From: Aedes albopictus
Taxonomy: Eukaryota; Arthropoda; Insecta; Diptera; Culicidae
Assembly: GCF_035046485.1 (NCBI RefSeq)
Contig: NC_085136.1
Coordinates: 161,197,963-161,261,962, forward strand
Direction: 5' to 3'
DNA length: 64,000 bases
Part shown: in pieces, positions 54,255 to 64,000 of the stretch
Position numbering within the stretch: the stretch's first letter is position 1
How the letters are laid out: the number at the start of each line of letters is the position of its first letter
Made by a program: the position numbers and the translations under genes
Notes under the pieces: model-generated
Databases searched by the model: none
Told to the model about the DNA's origin: nothing
What the model saw: the letters and a program-made list of their open reading frames with translations, nothing else

Positions 54255-56716
54255 ACTACTCGGATAGCCCCCGGTGGTGAATCAGTCCTTCACCGACGAA
54301 AAGTTGTCCGGCAGTGGAAGATCTTCCGAAACCGAACTTCCCGGGTAGGTGCCGAGGTCGTTGCTGTGATTCCGGTTGAGAACGACTACCGGCTTACAAG
54401 CGTCCCGACGACCGGAGCTGGCACACTTCCTCCACGATGTTTACGGAACTCAAGTTTTCGGCACTGTTTGTTCGCCAGCATCTTACCACGTGCTCCGGAG
54501 TTTCTTCGTCGTTCGGGCAGGTTGGGCAAAGTGGGGTCTCTACATGGCTGAATCGATGGAGGTACTTCTCTATGTTTTCTATGTATCCAAAATAATACGT
54601 TCGGGATGAGCTTGTGGGCCCATCTTCCATTCGCGGTGCGGTCCTAATACAGTTGCCACTTTCTTATTCACTCAGCTCTAGCAGACTTGCGGACCCCTGT
54701 CGTTTCTCTGCTCCTGTATCACTCACAGTCTTTCTCCAAAACTATTTCAATAGGGAGCATGTTTGCTATGACAAAGACCCAAAGACCGCTTCCGTAGATA
54801 TTTTCCGGTACGCGTTTGCTCATAGCCATCACCCTGTACGTGCTGTTTAACCGCGTTAGGTTCCTCTTTGTTAACTGTTCCGCTGCCCAGACAGGAGCGC
54901 CATATCTGAGTATCGACGTCGAACACTGGCCAGGAGTCTCCTCGTACCGCTACTGATGTGGGACAACGCTGTGCTCGCCTGTGAAGGCATGGATCTCGCT
55001 AGCATAGTCAACGCGGCTGTTGAAGTTTAGCCGATCATAAATCAAACCCCCAAAATGCTTCACTTCTCGCTTCGAGTCGATGGAGAGTTCTTCATTAATT
55101 TCAGCATTCTGTGCTGCCTTCCGATTGCTGATCATCAACACTTCGGTCTTATGATGAACCAGCGCCAGCTTCCTCTCGCACATCCAAATCTCTACCATTT
55201 TGATCGCCTCCGAAGTATTTCTACTTCGTTAAGCGACGCTCAGATTACCACGAACACAACGTCGTCCGCTAAACCAACGATTTTTGCTCCTCACAGTAAG
55301 CTCATTCGCAGCAACTCGTCATACATCGCGTTCCATAGTATTCGGCCCAAGATTGAGCCTTGAGGGACACACTCGATTATGTTCATAGTCTTCTGGAACT
55401 CGCGTGTTTCGTAGACCAATGTCCGGTTCTGAAAATAGCTCTTCAGGATGCTACAGAGATTCACAGGGACCGTCATTTTGTGTAGGGATTTCGCTATTGC
55501 CTCCCAGTTAGCGCTGTAGACGTCTAGAGTGGCTACCGTGCAGTAGCGATTACCTATACTCTTCTGCTTCATGGCTGCTTCGGCTGTTTCAACAACTAAT
55601 CGAATAGCGTCGACTGTGCACCTGCTTTTCCGGAAGCCGAACTTCAAATCCGATTGACCGTTTTCGCCTTCTGTGTCAATTGCAAGCCTATTAGAGATGA
55701 CTTTCTCCAGGAGCTTACCGTCCGTGTCCAGCAGATATATAAGCCTACACGCCAACGGATTTTCGAGTGGCTTACCCGGCTTTGGCAACAGTACCAATTT
55801 CTGCACTTACAACAATCGGGGAAGTTCCTTTCGTCTATGAACTTCTGCAACGTGCTTCGAAACATATTCGCATTTTGTGGAATTGCTGTTTTCAACACCA
55901 AGCTCAATGCCTTTTTTGAGAGCCACACTTGCCGCCCTAAACACAGGTCTGCGTGCTTCTTTTTTTTAGACAGTATGGGCTCTTTGCATCATCCTTCCAG
56001 CTCGAAGATATTTCCGACGGAGTTCAGCGATCGTTGCATTCCATCAGTAGACTGTTCGGCTAACGTGCAGCGGATGCACTTTTCTTGGCGTATTTAGTGG
56101 CATCGCAATCTCGAACCAGAACAAAAACGGTACTACAAGACTCAGATTTAGCATGTGTCGCTCATACCGGAGCGCTTCTGCAAACACCTCCTTGTCAAAA
56201 GCGTCTGTCTTCCTCTTCCGCTCGTGGGTTGTATATCGTGCTTCCACTGTATCAACTCTTCTACCCGGTGGTCACTATGGGTATAGTCTTCACATACTCT
56301 CCAATTCGAACTCCTCGGCTACCCCACTCAACCGCCCAAGCATTAAAGTCGCCGGCAATGAGGACTGGCCTTCTATCACCAAGTTGCTCCACGATTTGAT
56401 CGAGCTCCTGATTGAAATTGTCTATCGTCCAGCGTGGGAGTGCGTAGCAGCTACATATGCAGACACCGTTGACCTTTTCTTTCACGAAACCCTCTGGCGC
56501 GCGATACACTACTTCATAAACCAGATATCTCCAAACTGCGGCGGTTCCAGCTTTATCCACTATCCAGTTACCGTTTCCGGATCGAACTTCCCTTTTATAT
56601 TGTGTTTCCCAGGAATTGCCACGGGCGTCTGCTGCTGCTGCGTAGCTGATCCAAAGGCGTTTGTAGCTGCTATTTCGCTCTCTGCAGCATCCGCTCTCTG
56701 AAACACGCTGTGTCAT
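54255..56716 (-). pseudogene. R1-clade relic C: endonuclease through C-terminal domain
   Basis: In minus order: endonuclease (NGNWIVDKAGTAAVWRYLVY, CSCYALPRWTIDNF, VLIAGDFNAWAVEWGSR with the catalytic DFN) at 56700-56261; linker (TDAFDKEVFAEALRY, PLNTP, SRTVYWW); RT (KLVLLPKPGKPLENP, LLDTDGKLLEKVISNRL, KFGFRKSRCTVDAI, NRYCTVATLDVYSANWEA, VPQGSILG) at 55806-55291; then LALVHHKTEVLMISNRK and a CPTCPNDEETPEHVVRCW finger near 54500. The RT catalytic DD region lies in a break near 55270. Order is normal but frameshifted, so it is non-functional. Confidence 0.88.
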
Positions 56717-58470
56717 TCTTTCACGGCAGCACCGAGAGCTATTCGAATCTTCAACACAAAAACCTTGATGTTCTTGTGCACTTCGTGCTTTTTATCGACA
56801 AACTCGTGGAGCTCATTCGCCAAGTTCTTCGCCGCAACTACCTTCGGCTGCGGTTGGGGCACGTTCCTTCCAGTTTCAGCTTAGTAAACAAAAATTTTCG
56901 AGTATCGTCGCTACTCTGGTTGGACTTTTGGGCACTTAGTCCCTCTAAGGCGACGTGAAACATCATAAGTATAGGAGACGGATGTCGCCGGTGTTTGCGG
57001 CTTTCTCGCCTTTGTCAGCTAGAGAGTCCACATGCGTTATTTTGTCCCGCCTACATGAGCGTTTCACTTCCTTCTCGAGAGCCTTCGCTCCTCTATCTTC
57101 CTCCAGGTATCATCTGTGATTCACTGCTTTCTCCGGGTGCGTATGTCACTCTCACTATTCTCGTCGGTGGCGATGAAGGCATTCTTGAAGGTGCTCCATT
57201 GATCTTCTACGCTTCCACCTTCCGGAATAGCCGCAGCACGGTTCTCCAGCTCCTCGACGAAGGACCTTTTCACCGCAGCGTCTTCCAGTCGGCGTGTGTT
57301 GAACCGATGCCCAATTTTCTCCTCCTGTCGATGGATCTTCGCAATGTGCAGCCGCGTCTCGCCGATTAGGAGATGATGGTCGGATTTAATGTTCCGCACA
57401 TCAAGAAGGCATCATTTGCATTTCCGGCTGATGCAGATGTGGTCGATTTGATTTTCCGTGATGCCATCACGGGAAATCCATGTTACTTTACGCACTTGTC
57501 GATGACGAAAGAGCGATTCTTCAATCATCATGTTATTGTTGCCTCAAAACTCTGCATGCAGCTCTCCGTTCTCGTTCATTTCTCCGAGACCATGGCGTCC
57601 CATGACGTGTCCATAGCCCGAGTTGTCGGAACCAACATTCGCGTTGATGTCGCCCATCCTTCTTAATATCACCTTCCGGAACCTTGTCAACAGCATTCAG
57701 TTGGCTGTAAAAGTTCTCTTTGTCTTTCATTTCGGCAGCATCGGTTGGCGCGTACCATTGGATCATGGTAAGGTTTCGAACCCGTGCTCTGAATCTGGCT
57801 ACAATTATCCTCTCATTAATAGGTTCCCACTAAGTCTTCATGAGCGCAGCGTGGGCGTGAGCGCTGAGCAGGAAAACAACTATACGGTGGCGAGGAGCGT
57901 GTTCACCTCGTAGGCCAGCGTATAGCAGAATTTGACCAGACGCCAATCTGTGCTCGCCAAAGTTCGGTTGCTCAGTCCTAGGACCTCAAGCTTCATGCGG
58001 CATGCCTCATTGGCTAGTTGTGCCACTTTACCATGCTGGGCTTGGATTAATACACTCCAAGTTCCAATTCTTGTCCGCTGTTTCGCGTTAAAAGTCCTTG
58101 CCACCTTAGGTATAGCTTCCGGTGGAAGAGCATTTCATACTCAGCCGCTGGATGCCAGAACAAACGCTGTTTGAGCCGCACCTCTTTAGTGAACAGAAGC
58201 TCGGGACGTACCTCTTCAATCTAGCTGAAGTCAGAAGGACAATAGTGTCCAGGTTGCACTACCAGCTAAGCACACAACTCTTAGCTGGCGGTCTTTGTCA
58301 TCGATTGACCCGTGGAAGCATGATGTAGGAACTTGCAGCCCACGTTGAAAAATGAAAGCCACGCTCTTGCTATGGTGGTAGGATTCAGCACCGGTTGCAG
58401 GCAGACTAGGTTTCTGAATGGGCCTGTAATAAAGCATCTCCTCCAAAGTTTGTAGCATGTTTAATATGAT
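56717..58470 (-). pseudogene. RTE-clade relic G: 5' UTR, endonuclease and linker
   Basis: In minus order: a leader with ESYHHSKSVAFIFQRG near 58380; endonuclease start IGTWSVLIQAQHGKVAQLAN then LEVLGLSNRTL (the usual catalytic Glu of SEVRW is lost); IQWYAPTDAAEMKDKENFYS with NAVDKVPEGDI; SDHHLLIGETRLHIAKI (SDH present) and FNTRRLEDAAVKRSFVEELE, ending near the R1 junction at about 56717. RT is absent. The joint with R1 relic C is abrupt. Confidence 0.82.
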
Positions 58471-60269
58471 TCACATAATATCGTTCGTTCAAAGCTCTTA
58501 GGAAGCAGAACAACAAAACAATCAGTAGCTACTTACACAAAGTATAAAAAACCTCATCACAAAAAAGGATTTGACTTGCGATGAACGGCAACCAGCATGT
58601 TACCTACCTTGCCTTCGGGACAGGAATCACTTGAAAGGGACTAATTTGTACGGGTAGCTTCCACACAGGATTCGGCATGCTACATATAGATACAGTAAGT
58701 TGACTTCAATTCAATTTAACCCTTATCACAAAAGCGTGCAGCGTGGGGTGAATGGATGAGAATGGTTTTCGCTCGAAACCACAGCACCGCACCGTCGCAA
58801 ATTTTCTGCATGGGCTGGAAAACGAACGCTCTCGGCGGGCACTCCATTGTTTCACATTTTGTCTGAGCGGACGGAGGACATGGCTGGCTGGGCCGCCCAA
58901 GGAAGAGGAACCTTGAATAAATCCTTTCGATTATACAAATTTGTAAGAAGGGCTACATGAAAGAATCACATGCTAAGTGGCCTTCCGAGGTTGGACTAGG
59001 GGGTCAAGGGACGTGCTGAAATTTATTAGTATTATCAACGAGATTTGCCCTCTCGAGACAATGAATTTCTCTCTTTGTCGTTTGACTTAGAGCTAATTCA
59101 CTCCTACTTTGTATTTCTTTCTATGTTGCTGCACTACATTACGGATGACCAAGGTTTGCTGTACTAGTGACAGTTCCATCTTATTTATAGTATGACATAC
59201 AAAAAAATATGCAATCATGTTACTAAATTTGAATTGTCATTCTGTGAAGATGCAAGGAAACTGATCATAAGCAACGAGCTAATTGTAGAGGTTTTATTTA
59301 TTACTCATTCATAGCTTCAGGCCTTGCAAGCACTAGAACAGCCCAAAATTGTTGTGTTGGAATTTTTGTACTCATTGCTGTTGGGTTCCTCTTTGAGCCG
59401 CTATCCCTCACTGCCAATGAAGTAGCCACCAATGATCCTGGTGGTTATCTATGCAAGCAGGAAGGCCCAGGGTTGGCACAGGCCCTTATGGGGACTGATC
59501 TTAGAGCCGCATCAGCGCTAATCAGAAATGTCCATCTGAACCTACTACCACCCAGTTAGTTGCCTCAGCAAGGTACTGGTCAGGAACATGCTTCAGGACA
59601 ATGCCACGGTTTTATGAGACGGAAGACAGCGCCGACATTAGCCCATTCGCCGTTTCAAGTCAGTGATACGCGACTCTACTAAGGGGTCTCATCTATCAGC
59701 TCACATGTGCGTAATTACCTAAGCGTGTATCATCGTGTAGCGTGTCAGAGGTAAAAGGGGTCTGAAAACCCCAAAAAATGATGGACGTTATTCCCCAATG
59801 TTTTCATAAAGAGGCATCTTACCCCATAGCAGATGGCCTTTTTGCAGGCCCCTGACATCAAAGAAATTTATCGTAGCCAACATCTAACTGCCTTATACTC
59901 ATATTCGTGCAAATTGAAACGAGCGTGTAATCAGTGAACCGTATAGTACATTTTTTTCATTATCGTCGCAACGCCTTTACCGTCATGACTAATGTTGCAT
60001 ACTACCGTCACACACTACATTCATGCTGCCGTCGATGCATCAATGTCGTCTACCATGAATGTAGCATTTGGCACCAGGATTGTAACACAAATCAAGATGA
60101 TGGGCCTAGTCTGTTTTGCATCTGTGATCGAAAAGCTGTTGCGTTCTGCATGCAGTTTTTCGGCATTGTTTTGCGGTGTACCAAGGTTACGAAAAATCGA
60201 TCCATAGTGTTACACTGTTACGTGAACGTAGCTGTGAGCATCGTATAGTGTATTTCTACGGAATTACAG
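58471..60269. other. Unassigned stretch
   Basis: No recognisable coding sequence or structured repeat; frames at 58706-58900 (-) and 59934-60248 (+) lack known domains. It may be unique DNA before the I-like element. Confidence 0.4.
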
Positions 60270-60537
60270 CTTAATAGCTCACTTTGGAGGATATTAGAGC
60301 AAGTGGATAACAACATATTTGGTTTTGTTTGGCAAACAAAAACCCTCGTCGACAAAGTCAACCCGTTATAAAGTCGACTAGCAATAGCAGACTTGCGTAC
60401 TACTACGCACACAAGCTCTGCATAGGGAGTTGCTCACTGCTAGGCGCAATCGAAAAGCTCTACCTCTTCAGAACACTCCTCGCTCGTAGTGGAGCAAAAT
60501 CTGATTCGAGCAGTGGTAGAGAACAAAATTTGTTAGC

Positions 60538-60727
60538 TGGACCTTTGGACGTTTGGCTAGCAAAAGTTGTAGGAAAAAACGTCCCTCTCACGATTGGACC
60601 TTTAAACGCTTGGTCGTGAAAGTATAGGAAAAAGCGTAGTCGCCAATCACTACGGTGGTGTCGCAAAACTTGATGCCTGGACCTTAACCCTTGGGCAATC
60701 AAGGAAAATCAGGTTAAAGGGTAGTCG
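60538..60727 (+). repeat. Three 5'-leader hairpin repeats
   Basis: Units start TGGACCTTTGG (60538), TTGGACCTTTAA (60595) and CTGGACCTTAAC (60677). Each has a stem with different but complementary bases: ACGTTT/AAACGT (60549-60554, 60577-60582), ACGCTT/AAGCGT (60606-60611, 60632-60637) and ACCCTT/AAGGGT (60687-60692, 60717-60722). Confidence 0.7.
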
Positions 60728-60833
60728 TTACTTACCTAGGTAAGAACGTGAAGGATTTTTTCGAATAGTAATTTGACGCTTACAACCGACTGATTTCACC
60801 AAGTGCGGAACGTGAACTACGCTGACGGCCAGT

Positions 60834-62185
60834 ATGGCGTCAGCAAAACATCGTCCTCCGGATCCCCCTCCTGAAGGGATTCCAGGACCGAGCAACGCTA
60901 ACCCCAACGACCGAACGATGCCCGAGTGGATGGATCAGTTGGGAATGTACGGACAACGAATAATTCTATCGCTGCGGCCGACTGGAAACAGGCCCTTACC
61001 GAACCCATGCATCGTAGGAAAATCCGTTGAATATTTCTGCGGGAGCTCCAAACTGGAATCAGCGGAAACTGAAGACAGAGGTACCTCAAGACGAGAAATG
61101 CAGAGCAGGCGAAAAAACTAATGCAGATAACGGAACTCATTGATGGGACAAAAGTAGAGATCGTCTTGCACCCTTTTTTGAACTCTAGTCGATGCGTAGT
61201 AAGCTGTCGGGAAGCTATAAATATGACAGAAAGTGAACTCCTTAGCGAATTATCTCCTCAAAAAATAAGCGCCGTGAAAAGGATCTTCCGCACGGAAGAC
61301 AATCAGAAAATCAATACCCCCACATTGATTTTAACTGTTTGTGGAACTGTCGCACCTCATCGCATCTATTTCGGATTGCTGAGTGTACCTACAAGGATCT
61401 TTTACCCGCGACCGATGATATGCTACAATTGTTGTGAATACGGATATACCAAAACCAAATGCCAAAAGACAGCGGTATGCACAAACTGCTACGGAAATGC
61501 TCATGCTGAGGGAGAGAAATGCTGTCAAGCATCTTACTGTAAGAACTGTCGCGGAGCCCATGCACCGGTAAGCCGAAAATGCCCGTTGTATTCGAAGGAA
61601 GAGAAGATTATAAAAATCAAGGTTGATAACGGTGTGTCTTTTGGTGAAGCACGAAGGGAGTACGAAAAAATACACGGAAAGGATTCATACGCCGCGATCA
61701 GCGGAGCTCAGGACAGAGTTGAACGGATTCAGAAGGACAATGAAAGAGACATCGAAATCAAAATGCTTAAGGAAGAAATCGCCAAGCTAAGGGAGATCAA
61801 CAAAAAACAATCCGATGATGAGAAGGACAGAGAGATTTCTAACCTCCGGAAGGAAATTGCAGAGCTCAAGAAAGTAATAGCAGGTTTGAGCCGGTGCCAA
61901 GTTGTACTAGAGAAACAGCGGTTGGATTTGGATATTTCGGAGTCCGAAGGAGCAGTTTCGGATGCAGAAGCTCAAAATACAGAACTGGATGCAATGGAAG
62001 AAGATGAGTACGAGACCCGCGATAAAAAGGATCAAAAAGGAAAAAAACGAGGTAAACAGGCAGAAACTGAAAGCGATAACAGCAAAAGCAGTGATAAAGG
62101 AAAATGGATAGGCAATGGAGCAAGTTCAGGTACAACAAGGAGAGGAAGGCCAACAAAACACCGGAAAAATGACCAGCGTAAATGA
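60834..62185 (+). CDS. I-clade ORF1 (gag-like), damaged amino-terminal part
   Basis: An RNA-binding particle protein. It begins at ATG 60834 (MASAKHRPPDPPPEG). By about 61030 the frame must shift, and the correct frame then meets a TGA at 61070-61072. From 61121 to 62185 it is intact (354 codons). Knuckles counted from 61121: CYNCCEYGYTKTKC (101-114), CTNCYGNAHAEGEKC (120-134), CKNCRGAHAPVSRKC (140-154). In the first, the metal-binding His is Tyr (TAT at 61445-61447). A Lys/Glu heptad-rich coiled coil (about 200-265) and an acidic then basic tail follow. The last 17 nt overlap ORF2. Confidence 0.85.
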
Positions 62186-64000
62186 AAAAACCACCAGCGA
62201 AACCAATGATGAAGACCTTTGCAGCAATAATGAACACGACCACGGAAATCGAATGGAACCACGATTGAATCTCGAAGCGGAAGCAGTAAACGAAGTCACC
62301 AATACCAGAAATCAGCGCAGTTCGCAATTTCCTAGTTGCATACAAGAAACTAGACCAGTAAGTTGGTTGGGGTCAGGTGAAGAGAAAGTAGCCTCCCCAC
62401 TTCTCACCAGAGAAGAGAATTGTTTGAGAGGCGGGGGCGAGGACGTTACAGTTCCACCTCTGCTCTGCCAGTCTGCTCAACATTCTGCCAATTACATCGT
62501 ACCAGTAGAAACCGAAACACATCCCCATCCTGAAACCCGAATGCAAACTTTTGCTCCATCAGTCATCTCCTGGAACATTCAAGGATTGAGAACAGGGAGA
62601 CCGGAAATCAAAGTGATTAACAACGAGAGACAGCCGCTTGTTTATTGTCTTCAGGAAACAATGTGCTCAACTGAGGAACAAGCCCATATTAGAGGATTTT
62701 CAACATTTCACCGGATGCGTACAGGAGGCAGAAGAGCATCGGGAGGAGTATTGACAGCAGTCAAGGCAGGTATAGATTGTCATGAAATCAATGTTAATAG
62801 TGTCATAGAAGCAGTAGCGGTTATGGTGGGACATCCGTTGAACACTAACATCCTTAACGTATACATTCCACCCGGTAAACCTGTGGAGGAATCTGATATA
62901 GTTAGCCTTATTAACCAAGTTCCAGCTCCTTTAATCGTGGTTGGGGACGTGAATGCAAGTCATCCTCTGTGGGGGGCAGCAATAAGCAACAATCGTGGGA
63001 GGGTAATGGAAGCAGCTCTTAACGAATGCCAGTTAGCAATATTGAATAATGGAGAAGCTACACATGTGCACCACGCAAACGGAACCATGTCATCCATCGA
63101 CATAGCATGTTGTTCAAATGATCTAACAGGATCTTTGTCCTTCGATGTACTTGCTGACTCCCACGGTAGTGACCATTTTCCTTTAGTCGTAACTTTCCCA
63201 GACACGGGACAGTCCCTCCAACGTAGAACTAATTGGAAAATTGATGAAGCAGATTGGCAACTTTACCAGAATACAGTACAGTTCAAAACAGCACCCAACG
63301 TAGAGGACCAAATCGAAGAAATCACCAAGGCAATCTTGAAAGCAGCGGAAATCTCCATACCGAAAACAAAAGGCACTAAACATGGAAGAACGCCAGTTCC
63401 GTGGTGGAACCATGAAGTAGCAGAGGCCATAAGGAACCGCAGGAAGGCCCTGAGAAATTTGAAATCAAGTAGCAAAAAGCACACGAATAAGGAGGACCTC
63501 TTAAAAAAATTCCAAGAAGCGCGTGGAATAGCCAGAAAAACAATAGCAAGTGCCCAGCAAAAATCTTGGCAAAACTTTGTCAACGGTTTTTCAGTTAACA
63601 CACCTACTAAAGAAATGTGGACCAATTTCCAGCGCGTCCAGGGGAAACGAGTAAATTCTAGAGTATACGCCATGAAAGTAGATGGGAAAACGGTAACTGG
63701 GGATGCAGAAATTGCAGAAACCCTAGCTAAAGCTTTTCAGTCTGTATCTAGCAATAGCAGCTACTCAAAAGACTTTCAAACCTACAAAGAGATGAAGGAA
63801 AATCAACCCATACAGTATCCAGAATGCTTCGAAGCGGAATACAACAACCCATTTTCAGTGTACGAGTTGGAACACGCCCTAGAAGGACTGAAAGGATCTA
63901 CACCAGGAGAAGATCAGATACACTACAGAATGATTTCTATGCTGCCATACGACTGCAAAATGATCCTACTGAAGGCCTATAACCAGCTATGGGAAGAGTC
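62169..64000 (+). CDS. I-clade ORF2, endonuclease and start of RT (partial)
   Basis: It opens at ATG 62169 inside the end of ORF1 and has no stop to 64000 (610 codons). After a variable N-terminal part, endonuclease blocks appear: VISWNIQGLRTG (motif Asn), LVYCLQETMC (catalytic Glu), LIVVGDVNASHPLWG (Asp/Asn, Val where Phe is usual) and DSHGSDHFPLVV (SDH). A linker with VPWWNHEVAEAIRNRRKALR and KSWQNFVNGFS then leads to LEGLKGSTPGEDQIHYRMIS, the first RT block, near the window end. The catalytic YADD and any RNase H lie outside. An ATG in an overlapping frame suggests reinitiation after ORF1. Confidence 0.9.
   Translation, partial: MTSVNEKTTSETNDEDLCSNNEHDHGNRMEPRLNLEAEAVNEVTNTRNQRSSQFPSCIQETRPVSWLGSGEEKVASPLLTREENCLRGGGEDVTVPPLLCQSAQHSANYIVPVETETHPHPETRMQTFAPSVISWNIQGLRTGRPEIKVINNERQPLVYCLQETMCSTEEQAHIRGFSTFHRMRTGGRRASGGVLTAVKAGIDCHEINVNSVIEAVAVMVGHPLNTNILNVYIPPGKPVEESDIVSLINQVPAPLIVVGDVNASHPLWGAAISNNRGRVMEAALNECQLAILNNGEATHVHHANGTMSSIDIACCSNDLTGSLSFDVLADSHGSDHFPLVVTFPDTGQSLQRRTNWKIDEADWQLYQNTVQFKTAPNVEDQIEEITKAILKAAEISIPKTKGTKHGRTPVPWWNHEVAEAIRNRRKALRNLKSSSKKHTNKEDLLKKFQEARGIARKTIASAQQKSWQNFVNGFSVNTPTKEMWTNFQRVQGKRVNSRVYAMKVDGKTVTGDAEIAETLAKAFQSVSSNSSYSKDFQTYKEMKENQPIQYPECFEAEYNNPFSVYELEHALEGLKGSTPGEDQIHYRMISMLPYDCKMILLKAYNQLWEE

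Larger units (their letters stand above)
60270..64000 (+). mobile_element. I-clade non-LTR retrotransposon, continues past window
   Basis: It has a 5' leader with three hairpin repeats, ORF1 with three zinc knuckles, and ORF2 with an APE endonuclease and the start of RT, open to the last base. The gag type (three CCHC knuckles then a coiled coil) and the endonuclease style match I-clade elements of mosquitoes. The 5' end is approximate. It is better preserved than the other non-LTR copies apart from ORF1 damage. Confidence 0.82.

Noticed and set aside
56085..56701. Plus-strand frames over R1 relic C (56085-56399, 56153-56701)
   Set aside because: The minus strand carries the endonuclease with GDFNAWAVEWG; the plus frames have no motif.

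Overview
The window looks like non-genic DNA from a culicine mosquito, most likely Aedes. The clues are two complete Feilai-type tRNA-derived SINEs, many JAM1-like RTE fragments, R1-, L1- and I-clade non-LTR retrotransposons, BEL/Pao relics and a dense layer of MITEs. I recognise no host protein gene, no rRNA and no functional tRNA gene. Nearly everything that can be named is a transposable element, usually broken and often nested inside another. No sequence search was run; assignments rest on motif reading and on target-site duplications (TSDs) found by eye.

Layout. 0-3 kb: a SINE fragment, then a BEL/Pao pol relic (+) split by a foldback-like element whose ends are arrays of a GGCCGAA motif. 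4.3-9.4 kb: R1-clade relics (-) carrying a palindromic MITE and a Feilai SINE. 10 kb: a heptamer microsatellite. 11.6-20.4 kb: minus-strand BEL relics interrupted by a nearly full-length L1-like element (12.3-16.75 kb) and a 1.2-kb solo-LTR-like insert with GC-rich minisatellites. 20.5-28.8 kb: a plus-strand BEL copy with a 3' LTR, interrupted by a 1.3-kb insert and by a 3.4-kb GGCCGAA foldback element that itself carries a pogo-like MITE and a 959-bp palindrome. 29-34 kb: BEL gag and integrase relics, a TA-flanked MITE and an RTE copy.

34.0-40.3 kb: a young LTR element with about 1.05-kb near-identical LTRs, PBS, PPT and a 4-bp TSD but no recognisable gag or pol; a hAT-type MITE sits inside it. 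40.9-54.3 kb: RTE, R1 and BEL fragments in both orientations, several foldback elements, and a hAT-type MITE containing a Feilai SINE. 54.3-58.5 kb: R1 and RTE relics (-). 60.3-64 kb: an I-clade element (+) whose ORF2 is open to the window edge, preceded by three hairpin repeats with covarying stems.

No cellular pathway is encoded. The interest lies in element structure: the GGCCGAA foldback family with 12-bp duplications, the codeless LTR element, the covarying hairpins of the I-like 5' leader, and an L1-like element whose two ORFs share a frame separated by one stop codon.
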